Below are positions 33,401-41,510 of a stretch of DNA of 64,000 nt, piece by piece. Made by a program: the position numbers and the translations under genes. Under the pieces are notes generated by a model. The model was not told where the DNA came from, did not search any database, and worked only from the letters and a program-made list of their open reading frames with translations. The DNA comes from QAMH01 sp900556425 (GTDB taxonomy: Bacteria; Actinomycetota; Coriobacteriia; Coriobacteriales; QAMH01). The stretch is taken from the NCBI GenBank assembly GCA_902475535.1, contig CABRZR010000001.1, forward strand, positions 186,001 through 250,000, given 5' to 3'. Each line of letters opens with the position of its first letter. Position 1 is the stretch's first letter.

Positions 33401-34150
33401 GTCCGCTACACCTACGACGGCTCCGCGAAGAAGCCTGCCGTCACCGTGAAGTGCGGCGGCAGGGCGCTTGTCGAGGGCATCGACTACACCGTTACCTGGC
33501 CTTCCGATGTGACGAACGTCGGCGAGAAAGAGGTCACCGTCACTGGCAAGGGCAACTACACCGGTACGCTCAAGACGAGTTACGAGATTGTCGCAGTACC
33601 CAAGCCAGAACCCACTCCGGCTCCGGACCCGGCTCCGACACCGACTCCGGACCCGGAGCCGACGCCAGACCCTGCTCCCGACCCAGCCCCTAATCCCGGT
33701 CCTGACGTTCCAGACGTCCCAGACGTTCCGAATCTGCCCACGCAAGTCACCACCCAGACCATGTTCCGCCTCTACAATCCGAATTCTGGCGAGCACTTCT
33801 ATACGTCATCTACCGTAGAACGTGACCATCTCATCAGTGTGGGCTGGAACGATGAGGGTACGGGTTGGATTGCCCCGGCTGAGGGGGAGCCAGTTTATCG
33901 CCTGTACAATCCGTATGCCGGCGAGCATCACTATACGATTAGCGCTGGCGAGCGTGACATGCTCGTTTCTGTCGGATGGAGCGATGAGGGTGTTGGCTGG
34001 TTTACCGGGGGCAGCTCGCCTCTTTACCGCCTCTATAATCCCAACGAATATGCCAACAATCATCACTATTCGACGAGTACCGTCGAACGCGACCATCTAC
34101 TGAGCATCGGATGGCAAGACGAGGGCATCGCCTGGTACGGCGTGGGGTAG
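30425..34150 (+). CDS. Giant surface protein: LRR + Ig-like repeats + DUF5648
   Basis: A 1241-residue exported protein with a signal peptide (MRKFLSFFFSIALAMTMLPA, cut near AFA). About 18 BspA-type leucine-rich repeats (about 115-605; unit MFxGCxxLxxLDLSxFDTSxVTDM) follow. An X2-like segment (about 700-755) leads to four Ig-like repeats ending in GKGNYTGT-like strands (about 759-1056), a Pro/Asp linker, and a three-unit DUF5648 end (1109-1241; LYNPNSGEHFYT, LYNPYAGEHHYT, NEYANNHHYSTS). Units 2 and 4 of the Ig array are encoded by an identical 236-bp DNA repeat. The LRR DNA is markedly AT-rich. A host or polymer adhesin role is inferred from BspA-like LRRs. Confidence 0.9.
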   Translation: MRKFLSFFFSIALAMTMLPAAAFAVPDDGESQPVDVSQTSEVALAIEPQAGNIATGTWGTCPWEISEDGVLTVRPGEGAGRAYGKSKSPWIDNNSSISTIIFIQDDGRSVIAPQDCSYLFSGLDNVESIDLSSLDTSNITDMDYMFSSCRKLSSINLSGLNMKSVTSVYQTFSNCDELQAVDLSYAAFGTTMPTFSYCSKLSKLNLVGLDTSEVTSMAGSFYLCTSLADLDLSGLDTSSVSNMRNMFYGCRALTTLDLSSLNTSRVTNMTGMFSSCTSLTTLDCSSMDTSDVTDMAKMFSGCSSLTALNLSGFSTMSVEDLTEMFQGCYALRTIDCSNAVFGEKTIPFNGCPALSNVILRDADASRTSSLGRLFSGCSTLQSVDFTGFDTSNVSDMAFMFQGCTSLTSLDLTDFDTSSVTSMSYAFDGCSRLSDLNLSGLDTSNVTSMSCMFKDCAGLAKLDLSSFDTSSVTDMGLMFYGCASLKELYLSSFDTARVTDMSRMFSGCLELCILDISSFDTSNVTAMISMFYECRKLPHLNLAHFNTEKANNMRFMFGNCTRLSFIDISGFNTDIARGEYFTGWYQGDGNSNPIYAYGMEGMFDGCTSLNRVKVGSKFHFQGTKASNKITLPNTKWISYMTQQNLTSDEITEGRSGLEDTYTRATKTGAAIVWGDGASWTNATGSDLIFISSALRDDFKRVLIDGKALEGTNYRINEDSTTIALNHDYIATLMNGIHRICIESANGSPVAAFTVSGNSISLTAVTLSQDCYTYDGSAKKPAVTVTAAGSTLVEGADYDVEWPADLKSAGAKTVTVTGKGNYTGTRTATFEIAPAAVAGVSLSAVRYTYDGSAKKPAVTVKCGGRALVEGIDYTVTWPSDVTNVGEKEVTVTGKGNYTGTLKTSYEIVPLPTFNAALDMSQFIYDGAQKQPAITVEAENKALVEGVDYTIIWPSDLINTGKKEITVTGKGSYVGAKKLVFEIAPAAVAGVSLSAVRYTYDGSAKKPAVTVKCGGRALVEGIDYTVTWPSDVTNVGEKEVTVTGKGNYTGTLKTSYEIVAVPKPEPTPAPDPAPTPTPDPEPTPDPAPDPAPNPGPDVPDVPDVPNLPTQVTTQTMFRLYNPNSGEHFYTSSTVERDHLISVGWNDEGTGWIAPAEGEPVYRLYNPYAGEHHYTISAGERDMLVSVGWSDEGVGWFTGGSSPLYRLYNPNEYANNHHYSTSTVERDHLLSIGWQDEGIAWYGVG
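32906..33591 (+). repeat. Perfect 236-bp in-frame direct repeat inside the surface gene
   Basis: Bases 32906-33141 recur without any difference at 33356-33591, exactly 450 bp (150 codons) apart. Each copy encodes one and a bit Ig-like unit (from ATTC-GAGATAGCG to GAGATTG). The unit between them is diverged and more AT-rich. Recombination between copies would remove or add 150 residues without shifting the frame. Confidence 0.95.
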
Positions 34151-34186
34151 TCGATTGCAGGCGGCACGATATATCTGTACTGCCTT

Positions 34187-34214
34187 GGGGCCGCCTTCGG
34201 GCGGCCCCTCTTTG
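34187..34214 (+). terminator. Terminator after the first surface gene
   Basis: GGGGCCGCC-TTCG-GGCGGCCCC stem with tetraloop, followed by TCTTTG. It lies 37 bp after the stop codon. Confidence 0.75.
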
Positions 34215-34323
34215 TGGTCGCCGACAGATAAGATGGAGCATGCCACCCAAGGACTGTCTGTGCGGGGAGGGGCAATAACTCTTTTCGGCGTATGATAGGG
34301 AGCACGCTCTTCGAAAGGGGCGC

Positions 34324-35958
34324 ATGATGCGCAGGATCCTCTCATTCCTTTTCTCAGTAGCCTTGGCAATGGCCATGGTTCCCGCTGCCGCGTTTGCCAC
34401 CGAGCCCCTGCCCAACGTCATCGCGGCGGAAAAGTGGGGTACGTGCCCCTGGGAGCTCACCGACGATGGCGTCCTCACCGTGCATCCGGGCAAGGGAATG
34501 AGCAACAGCGTTGGCGTGCCCGTACCGGCTTGGGAAACTCACAGGGACCGCATCACGAAGATCGTGTTCCAGGAAGAGGACGGCAAGAAGGTAATCGCCC
34601 CTCGTCAGCTGCAATATCTGCTCGCTCGCATGTACAACGTGGTCGAGGTGGATTGTTCTGGCCTCGACACCTCGGATACGGAAGACATGGACGGCCTGTT
34701 CGAGGATTGCTCGGCGCTGACCATCGTCAACCTATCCGGGCTCGATACGTCGAGCATGAAGAGCATGTCATCTATGTTTTCGGGATGCGACTCGCTTCGA
34801 AGCATCACCCTCGGCGAGGGCATCACTATGTTTCACATGCCTGGCGACAAGTGGCTTTCGGCAAGGGACGGTCGGTGGTATAGCGCCGAGGTTATCGATA
34901 CGACTCGTCTTGGCATCGCGGACACTTACACTGACTATCGGACATCTCTTGACGATGTCACCATCGACTACGGTCCCCGTGTCTATCCCTTTGACGGAAA
35001 GACGAGAAGACCGACGTTGATGCTGACCGACAAAAAGACCGGCCACAGGCTGATCGAAGGCAAGGATTACGAGGTCTCGTTTATCGGGGACACCGTGAAT
35101 GTCGGAATCGTTGAGGTGACCATTAGTGGCATGGGGAACTACAAGAGGTCTGTTCGAGGCAGCTACGAGATTGCCCACGCGCCACTATGTTCTGCGAGTC
35201 TCGACGTCACCTCCTTCGTATACGATGGCGCACCAAAGAAGCCGAACGTATTGACGGTCGAGTATGACTCGGGCGGTGTCCCCATGACGGCCGCTCGGGA
35301 CAACTACGATATTGCCTGCGGGGAGAATTGCGATGGGGTCGGCACGCATTGCGTGACCATAACCGGGAAGGGCAACTTGTTTGGAACGCTAAGAATTGCC
35401 TATGAGATCGTGGAGCCTCTGGGTCAACAACCTGCCCCGGTTCCCGACCCCGGCTCAGGTTCCGACCCCGACCCGGATTCTGATCCCAACCGTAACCCTA
35501 GCGCTGATCGCAACCCCGGCCCCATCTTGCTTCCGGATTCGAGCCCGGACTTCAACTTCGACAAACCGATGTTCCGGCTCTACAACCCTAACTCTGGCGA
35601 GCATTTCTATACTGCGAGCACTGTCGAGCGCGACGCGGTAATTGGCGCCGGCTGGAACGATGAGGGCACGGGTTGGGTCGCGCCTGCGCAAGGCGACCCT
35701 GTCTACCGCCTCTACAATCCCTATGCGGGCGAGCATCACTACACCCTCGATGCCGATGAGCGCGACATACTTGTGGCCATCGGGTGGAACGATGAGGGCA
35801 TCGGGTGGTATAGCGGAGGTTGCCTGCCGCTCTATCGTCTCTACAACCCGAATGAATACGCTAACAACCACCATTACTCGACAAGCACGGAGGAGCGCGA
35901 TCATCTGCTTGGCCTCGGCTGGCAAGACGAGGGCATTGCCTGGTACGGCGTGGGGTAG
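34324..35958 (+). CDS. Surface protein: short LRR + 2 Ig-like repeats + DUF5648
   Basis: A 544-residue paralogue of the preceding protein with a very similar signal peptide (RRILSFLFSVALAMAMVPAA). It has only about three LRR units (about 96-163), two Ig-like repeats (about 213-363), a Pro/Asp/Ser-rich linker and a C-terminal three-unit DUF5648 module (415-544). The start could be either of two adjacent ATGs, 34324 or 34327; the second matches the paralogue. The promoter and 5' region align with that of the upstream gene, which suggests tandem duplication followed by loss of most LRRs. Confidence 0.88.
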   Translation: MMRRILSFLFSVALAMAMVPAAAFATEPLPNVIAAEKWGTCPWELTDDGVLTVHPGKGMSNSVGVPVPAWETHRDRITKIVFQEEDGKKVIAPRQLQYLLARMYNVVEVDCSGLDTSDTEDMDGLFEDCSALTIVNLSGLDTSSMKSMSSMFSGCDSLRSITLGEGITMFHMPGDKWLSARDGRWYSAEVIDTTRLGIADTYTDYRTSLDDVTIDYGPRVYPFDGKTRRPTLMLTDKKTGHRLIEGKDYEVSFIGDTVNVGIVEVTISGMGNYKRSVRGSYEIAHAPLCSASLDVTSFVYDGAPKKPNVLTVEYDSGGVPMTAARDNYDIACGENCDGVGTHCVTITGKGNLFGTLRIAYEIVEPLGQQPAPVPDPGSGSDPDPDSDPNRNPSADRNPGPILLPDSSPDFNFDKPMFRLYNPNSGEHFYTASTVERDAVIGAGWNDEGTGWVAPAQGDPVYRLYNPYAGEHHYTLDADERDILVAIGWNDEGIGWYSGGCLPLYRLYNPNEYANNHHYSTSTEERDHLLGLGWQDEGIAWYGVG

Positions 35959-35994
35959 GCGATTGCAGGCAGCACGATATATTTGCGCCGCTTC

Positions 35995-36022
35995 GGGGGT
36001 CGCCTTCAGGTGCCCCCTTTTG
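35995..36022 (+). terminator. Terminator after the second surface gene
   Basis: GGGGGTCGCC-TTCA-GGTGCCCCC, an imperfect copy of the hairpins at 29636 and 34187, followed by TTTTG. Confidence 0.6.
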
Positions 36023-36043
36023 TTTGCTTGCGCGCCACGTTGA

Positions 36044-36390
36044 CTGGCGAAGGCGAACGGCTGGGGCACGTATATCACGATGGCCTGACGAAGATGGGCG
36101 TTTGGGGTGCGCACGCTGTGCGGACTCGACGAAGATGGGTGCTTGGAGCACATGCGCCGTGCAGGTCTGACGAACATGGGCGTTTGTGGTGCATTTTCGG
36201 CGTTACGCTGGCGAGAAATGACGTTTGTGGTGCGTCGGATGCGCCACAAACGCAAGTCTTCGTCAGCCGCTCCTTCTGCATGCGCCACAAACGCAAGTCT
36301 TCGCCAGTTGTTCCCGCCGCATGTGCCACAAGTGGATTTTTCCGTCAGTTGCTCCTTCTGCGCGTGCCACGAACGAAGCTCCCCGTCGCC
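36044..36390. repeat. Dyad-symmetric array of 41-bp repeats (5 forward, 4 inverted)
   Basis: This occupies most of a 616-bp non-coding gap. Forward units (CTGACGAAGATGGGCGTTTG-type) have GGGGCAC/GTGGTGC cores at 36063, 36104, 36145, 36186 and 36227. Inverted units have GCGCCAC/GTGCCAC cores at 36241, 36282, 36323 and 36364. All steps are exactly 41 bp. ORFs in this stretch encode only the repeat read as protein (MRHKRKSS-like) and are not genes. From 36391 to 36494 nothing else is recognised. Confidence 0.9.
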
Positions 36391-36494
36391 TCTCTATGCC
36401 ATCAACCAAGTACCTGCGTCATGGCCGCTCTGTATGCGCCCCACATATCGAAGTGGACACTCCACTTGCAGCCTTCAACCCCGAAAAACCTTGC

Positions 36495-36503
36495 GGGGGG
36501 GGG
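36495..36503 (+). promoter_or_regulatory. Poly-G tract upstream of the third surface gene
   Basis: Nine consecutive G residues 72 bp before the start codon, following TTGC. A possible -10 (TACATC, 36533) is weak. It is the second G9 tract in the cluster, consistent with slippage-prone control. Confidence 0.4.
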
Positions 36504-36574
36504 CGGTCGCAGGCACCATCCGGTCAGGCAAATACATCGTGAAGAGATGAGTTCCTAGTTCTGGGAGGTCAGCC

Positions 36575-39307
36575 ATGATTAAGAGACGGTCCATGGAAAT
36601 CCTGCGCAAGCTCGCTGCGTGTGCCTTTGCGCTTGCGCTTGTCACGAGCCTCGTGCCAGTGGCAGCGTTTGCCAATCCGGCAGAGCCGCAGGTGCAGCCT
36701 GCGGAGGATGCGACCGATCCGGCCGATCCGACGCCCGGCCCCATTGCCGAGGGCACGATTGGGCAGTGTACATGGACGATTGATGCTAGCGGTATGCTTG
36801 TCATTGCCCCCGGTGAATCTGGCGGGTTGCTTGATGATGTCTGGGATACCCCTGGCTGGGGCGGTCACGCAGCCGACATCAAGATCGTGCGCATTGATCG
36901 GGGCGTATCGAGCGGACAGATCCTGCACGGTCTCTTCAAAAACTGCACCTCTTTGGTTTATGCAGGTATCGATAAGCTTGATACGGCAAATGCCAAGAAT
37001 ATGAGTTCCATGTTTGAGGACTGCTCCTCACTCGCCTACATCGATGTTACAGATTTGGACACCTCAAAGGTTGAGCGAATGGATTCCATGTTCAAAGGAT
37101 GCACCACGCTCCAGGATCTTGACATCAAAGGCATCTCGACTGCATCCGTTGAAAACATGCAGAGCATGTTCGAAGGATGCGCTGCGCTTACGGAGCTCGA
37201 CATCGCAGGCATCGACATCACCGGCGTTGTCGATATGCAGAGCATGTTCGCTGGCTGCTCCTCGCTTAGAGAGCTCGGCCTTGCGGGTCTCACGACTCCC
37301 GCTCTCACGAATGTTCAGAGCATGTTTGCTGGTTGCGCGGCACTTACCTCTCTCGATCTTTCCGGATTCGATATGACAAGCGTCACGGCTGCGAAAGATA
37401 TGTTCGCCGGCTGCGGTTCCCTGGTCACGCTTAAGTTACCCGCGCTCGGCATGAAGGACGTTACGGACATGAGTGGCGTCTTTTCCGGCTGCGCTGCTCT
37501 CGAAAGTCTTGATCTGACGAACATCGCCACGGCAAGCGCAACAACCATGGCTCGCATGTTCGAAGACTGTGCCGCGCTCACTACTCTCGACCTCTCGAAT
37601 TTCGATACGGCCAATGTAACGGATATGGACAGCATGTTTGCTGGCTGTGCTGCACTTAAGACGCTGAATCTCTCGAGCTTCAACACTACGAACGTGACGA
37701 GCATGGACTCCTTGTTCGGTGATTGCGAGGCTCTTGTAGATGTGACGCTTGGTGACAAGTTCTCATTTGAAAGCGAAACGAGTTGGCTGCCTGCTGGAGT
37801 CTGGGAAGCCTCGCCTGGTGATGCGAGATACACGTCTCAGGAGATTGCGGGATTGACCATAAGTACCGAAACCGTCTTTACCCGAAAGATGGTTCTCACC
37901 GATGTGCAGTCGAAGGACAGGGAATTCACTTATGACGGAACGGCCAAGATTCCGACAGTGATAGTAGCGAGTGGTGATAGGACGCTTACAGAAGGCACTG
38001 ATTACGCCGTTGTCGCTCCCGATGATGGCGTAAGCGTGGGCAGCAAGACTCTGATTGTCAAAGGGGTCGGTTCATACAGTGGTGAGAAAACCATCGACTA
38101 CGAAATCACCGCCGCCCCCATCACCGACCTCACCCTCGACGCCGACAAGCTCACGTACGATGGCACCGAGCAAGTGCCCGTCCTTACCGTCAAGGCTGGC
38201 GAGCTCGTGCTCGACCCGGAGACCGACTTCGACGTTGCCGCGTCGGACGACATCACCAACATCGGCACGAAGACCGTGAAGATCACCGCAAAGGGCAACT
38301 TTGGGGGCACGCTCGAGGCCACCTACGAGATCGTTGCAGCTGGCATCGACACCATCGAGCTCTCTGCCGACAAGTTCACCTACGACGGCACCGATAAGAC
38401 GCCTGCCATCACGGTCAAGGCAGGCGACAAGACGCTCGTCGCCGGAACCGACTACGAGCTGACGCTTCCCACCGATCGCGTCGCCGCCGACACCAAGACC
38501 GTCAAGGCCATCGCAAAGGGCAACTACGCGGGCGAGGTCGAGGCCAGCTACGAGATTGCTCCTGCCACCATCAGCAAGGTGGAGCTCTCTGCCGACAAGT
38601 TCACCTACGACGGCAAGGACAAGACCCCGACCGTGACCGTGAAGTGCGGCGATAAGACGCTAACGGCCGGTACCGATTATGACGTGACGCTGCCGAGCGA
38701 CCGCGTGAAGGTTGGCAAGAAGACCATCAAAGTCACCGGTAAGGGCAATTACACGGGCACGCTCGAGGCCAACTATGAGATCGTCGAGGCTCCCAAGCCC
38801 GACACGCCGGATACCCCGGACAATCCCGATAATCCGGATAACCCCGACACCCCCGATACGCCCGACACACCGGATAATCCCGATAAGCCCGCGCAGGTTG
38901 AGTCCACTGCCATGTACCGCCTCTACAATCCCAATTCTGGCGAGCACTTCTTCACGGCCAGCACGGTCGAGCGTCAGCATCTGATCAGCGTGGGTTGGAA
39001 CGATGAGGGCCAGGGTTGGACGGCGCCCAAGACCGGCGACGCGGTCTATCGTCTCTACAACCCGAACGCGGGCGAACACCACTACACGCTCTCGACCGTC
39101 GAACGCGACAGCCTCATCGCTGCCGGTTGGAACGACGAGGGCATCGGCTGGTATTCCGATCCCAATCATGCGGTGCCACTGTATCGCGTCTACAATCCCA
39201 ACGAGTTCGCGAACAATCACCACTACACCACGAACGACTTCGAGCGTGGCTATCTGGTTGCCCTTGGCTGGTTTGGCGAGGGCATCGCTTGGTACGGGAT
39301 TGGCTAG
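36575..39307 (+). CDS. Surface protein: LRR + 4 Ig-like repeats + DUF5648
   Basis: A 910-residue exported protein (signal to about residue 33, VAAFA). About eleven LRR units (about 121-406, e.g. MFAGCAALTSLDLSGFDMTSV) and four Ig-like repeats (about 442-741; YDGTDKTPAITVKAG, GKGNYTGTLEANYEI) follow. A striking PDTPDNPDNPD linker of about 35 residues (742-777) leads to the DUF5648 module (779-910). The linker DNA is a low-complexity CCGGATAATCC-type repeat that could change in length. GGGAGG precedes the ATG. The first LRR segment is GC-rich here, unlike that of the gene at 30425. Confidence 0.9.
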   Translation: MIKRRSMEILRKLAACAFALALVTSLVPVAAFANPAEPQVQPAEDATDPADPTPGPIAEGTIGQCTWTIDASGMLVIAPGESGGLLDDVWDTPGWGGHAADIKIVRIDRGVSSGQILHGLFKNCTSLVYAGIDKLDTANAKNMSSMFEDCSSLAYIDVTDLDTSKVERMDSMFKGCTTLQDLDIKGISTASVENMQSMFEGCAALTELDIAGIDITGVVDMQSMFAGCSSLRELGLAGLTTPALTNVQSMFAGCAALTSLDLSGFDMTSVTAAKDMFAGCGSLVTLKLPALGMKDVTDMSGVFSGCAALESLDLTNIATASATTMARMFEDCAALTTLDLSNFDTANVTDMDSMFAGCAALKTLNLSSFNTTNVTSMDSLFGDCEALVDVTLGDKFSFESETSWLPAGVWEASPGDARYTSQEIAGLTISTETVFTRKMVLTDVQSKDREFTYDGTAKIPTVIVASGDRTLTEGTDYAVVAPDDGVSVGSKTLIVKGVGSYSGEKTIDYEITAAPITDLTLDADKLTYDGTEQVPVLTVKAGELVLDPETDFDVAASDDITNIGTKTVKITAKGNFGGTLEATYEIVAAGIDTIELSADKFTYDGTDKTPAITVKAGDKTLVAGTDYELTLPTDRVAADTKTVKAIAKGNYAGEVEASYEIAPATISKVELSADKFTYDGKDKTPTVTVKCGDKTLTAGTDYDVTLPSDRVKVGKKTIKVTGKGNYTGTLEANYEIVEAPKPDTPDTPDNPDNPDNPDTPDTPDTPDNPDKPAQVESTAMYRLYNPNSGEHFFTASTVERQHLISVGWNDEGQGWTAPKTGDAVYRLYNPNAGEHHYTLSTVERDSLIAAGWNDEGIGWYSDPNHAVPLYRVYNPNEFANNHHYTTNDFERGYLVALGWFGEGIAWYGIG

Positions 39308-39363
39308 CTGATTGCATGAACATAGGCCAGGGGTCTGACTCCCTGACACGCGCCAGTCGCTTC

Positions 39364-39391
39364 GGGGCCGCCTTCGGGTGGCCCCGTTTTT
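39364..39391 (+). terminator. Terminator after the third surface gene
   Basis: GGGGCCGCC-TTCG-GGTGGCCCC with GTTTTTG following. It is the same hairpin as after ferritin. Confidence 0.8.
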
Positions 39392-39579
39392 GTCGAGGAG
39401 CAGTGAAGGGCAGATGACGGTTTTGTGACAGGGCCGCCTTCGCAGGCGCTCTACCTTGCGCCTTTATCCGTTCGGGCAAATATCCCCTGGAAGCAAGCGT
39501 CTTCGTCCGTACAATAGTGCCGGAATAGGCATGCGCCTTAGCTTTCGTACGCCCTCGAGCATTTTCCGGAGGATCAGAC

Positions 39580-41325
39580 ATGACCATGAAACGAAGCATT
39601 TCGCTCCTGCAAAAGGTAGCTGCGCTCGCGTTCTCGCTTGCGCTCGTCGCCGCGCTCGTTCCAGCGGCTGCCTTGGCAACCACGATGAGTCCGCAGGCTG
39701 CCGTCGTTGCCAATGGCATGAGTGGTGACTGCGAATGGGAGATTGATGATGAGGGCAAGCTCACCATCCGCCCCGGTGCTGCAGGCGGCAAGCTTGGCAA
39801 TAGCTTTGGCGACGAAAGCTGGAGGGCTCCCCAGTATGCCTATAGAGTCACCTCGGCTGTCATTGAGCCGGGCGTGAAGGCTGGCACCAACGTCAACGAT
39901 ATGTTCAATTGGTGCGAGAACATGGTCTCGGTTGACCTTACGGGCCTCGATACTGCCAGCGCTACTTCCATCCGTGGCATGTTCTATTACTGCAAATCGC
40001 TCAAGTCGGTGAGCCTGCTTGGTCGTCATACCGAGAATGCGACTGATATGGGCTCCCTGTTCTATGGTTGCGAGAATCTCGAGGAGATCAACCTCACTGA
40101 CGTCGACACTGCCAAGGTGCAGAACATGAGCGGCATGTTCTATGGTTGCTCCTCGCTCAAGACGCTCAACCTCTCCAGCTTCGATACCTCTAATGTCACG
40201 AACATGAGCGTGATGTTCCAGGGTTGCGAGTCCCTTACGGAGCTCGACCTCTCGAACTTCAAGACGGGCAAGCTCAAGAATGCGCAGTCCATGTTCGATG
40301 GCTGCTCCTCGCTCAAGTCCCTCGACCTCTCGAACTTCGATACCTCCAAGGTCGATTCCATGGACAATTTCTTCAACGATTGCACCGAGATTGACCGCAT
40401 CACCCTCGGTCCCAAGTTCGAGTTCGTTGGTGATAGCAAGCTTCCCAACGCCGACTGGCTCTCGTCCGAGACCGGCGATTCCGTCTCCTCGGACGGCATG
40501 ACCGCTGGCGATGGCCCCATCACCTTTGTCAAGGACAAGGGCGACAACCCGGACGTGACCCCTCCCGTCATCAAGGAAGAGGACAAGCCCGAGCCGTGGG
40601 ACCCCGGCTCCTCTGACGGCATGGAGATCAAGACCGACATCGACCCCGATGACCTCGTGTGCGTGAAGGTGGACGGCAAGGTCGTCGACAAGGAAAACTA
40701 CACGGTAGATGAGGAGACCGGCGCCATCGTTCTCAAGCCCGAGTATCTCGAGAAGCTCGGTGGTGGCGATCACTCCATCGACTTCGTGACGTCAAACGGC
40801 ACGGCATCCACCGAGTTCAAGGTCACGGGCGATCCCAAGCCTGCGGATCCTGACAATCCGGGCAACTCGGATGATCCGAACAATCCGAGCAGCGGCAACA
40901 ATGGCGGTACCACCTACGGTCATCTGATGCTGCGTCTCTACAACCCCAACAGCGGCGAGCACTTCTTCACCGTGAGCCCTGTCGAGCGCGACAATCTCGT
41001 CTGGGAGGGTTGGCGTGACGAGGGCATCGGCTGGGTTGCGCCCACGACGGGCAGCCCTGTTTACCGTCTCTACAATCCCATTGCCGGCGAGCATCACTAC
41101 ACGCTTGCATCTGCCGAGCGTGACATGCTCGTGGACGCTGGCTGGAATTACGAAGGCGTGGGCTGGTATTCAGATGCGGATCAGAAGATCCCCCTGTACC
41201 GCCTTTACAACCCGTACGAGTACGCGAACAACCACCATTACACGACGAGCGAGGTTGAGCGCGATCACCTCATCAGCGTCGGCTGGCGCGATGAGGGCAT
41301 CGGCTGGCATGGCGTCAGCAAGTAA
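39580..41325 (+). CDS. Surface protein: LRR + X2-like domain + DUF5648
   Basis: A 581-residue exported protein (signal to about residue 30, AALA). About seven LRR units (about 101-284) are followed by an X2-like Ig module (about 354-417, VCVKVDGKVVDKENYTV then LKPEYLEKLGGGDHSIDF). An Asn/Asp/Pro linker and DUF5648 end it (450-581). There are no GKGNYTGT-type repeats. A likely -10 box TACAAT at 39510 lies 65 bp before the start. The X2-like module recurs in the next gene. Confidence 0.88.
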   Translation: MTMKRSISLLQKVAALAFSLALVAALVPAAALATTMSPQAAVVANGMSGDCEWEIDDEGKLTIRPGAAGGKLGNSFGDESWRAPQYAYRVTSAVIEPGVKAGTNVNDMFNWCENMVSVDLTGLDTASATSIRGMFYYCKSLKSVSLLGRHTENATDMGSLFYGCENLEEINLTDVDTAKVQNMSGMFYGCSSLKTLNLSSFDTSNVTNMSVMFQGCESLTELDLSNFKTGKLKNAQSMFDGCSSLKSLDLSNFDTSKVDSMDNFFNDCTEIDRITLGPKFEFVGDSKLPNADWLSSETGDSVSSDGMTAGDGPITFVKDKGDNPDVTPPVIKEEDKPEPWDPGSSDGMEIKTDIDPDDLVCVKVDGKVVDKENYTVDEETGAIVLKPEYLEKLGGGDHSIDFVTSNGTASTEFKVTGDPKPADPDNPGNSDDPNNPSSGNNGGTTYGHLMLRLYNPNSGEHFFTVSPVERDNLVWEGWRDEGIGWVAPTTGSPVYRLYNPIAGEHHYTLASAERDMLVDAGWNYEGVGWYSDADQKIPLYRLYNPYEYANNHHYTTSEVERDHLISVGWRDEGIGWHGVSK

Positions 41326-41346
41326 CACGACGAAGTGACTCCCTCC

Positions 41347-41469
41347 TGTCATTTCGAGCGAGAGGAGATCTCTCCACTACGGCGCTGCGCGCCTCCGGTC
41401 GAGATGACAATGGCGTCCCCTGTCATTTCGAGCGAAGCGAACGAAGCGAGCGGAGTCGAGAAATCTCGA
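41347..41469. repeat. Two palindromic TGTCATTTCGA elements
   Basis: A short complete element (41347-41409) is bounded by TGTCATTTCGAGCG and GGTCGAGATGACA. It is followed by the left half of a second one (41421-41469, ending GTCGAGAAATCTCG). They fill the gap between two surface genes and are related to the element at 606-717. Confidence 0.8.
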
Positions 41470-41510
41470 TCGCAAGGTTCTCGAGATAGGTGTTTGAAGG
41501 GAAATAGCTG

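Noticed and set aside
30425..34150. LPXTG sortase-anchored adhesin
   Set aside because: No LPXTG-like motif with hydrophobic tail is found at the C-terminus; the protein ends in DUF5648.
36107..36550. 147-codon ORF over the 41-bp array, and its neighbours on both strands
   Set aside because: The translations are only the repeat read as protein (CHKRKSS-like and ATNASLRQ-like units). No ribosome binding site or family resemblance is seen, and the same stretch is open in several frames on both strands.
41347..41469. Insertion sequence or transposase gene
   Set aside because: The elements have inverted ends but are about 60-110 bp long and contain no coding region; at most they are non-autonomous.
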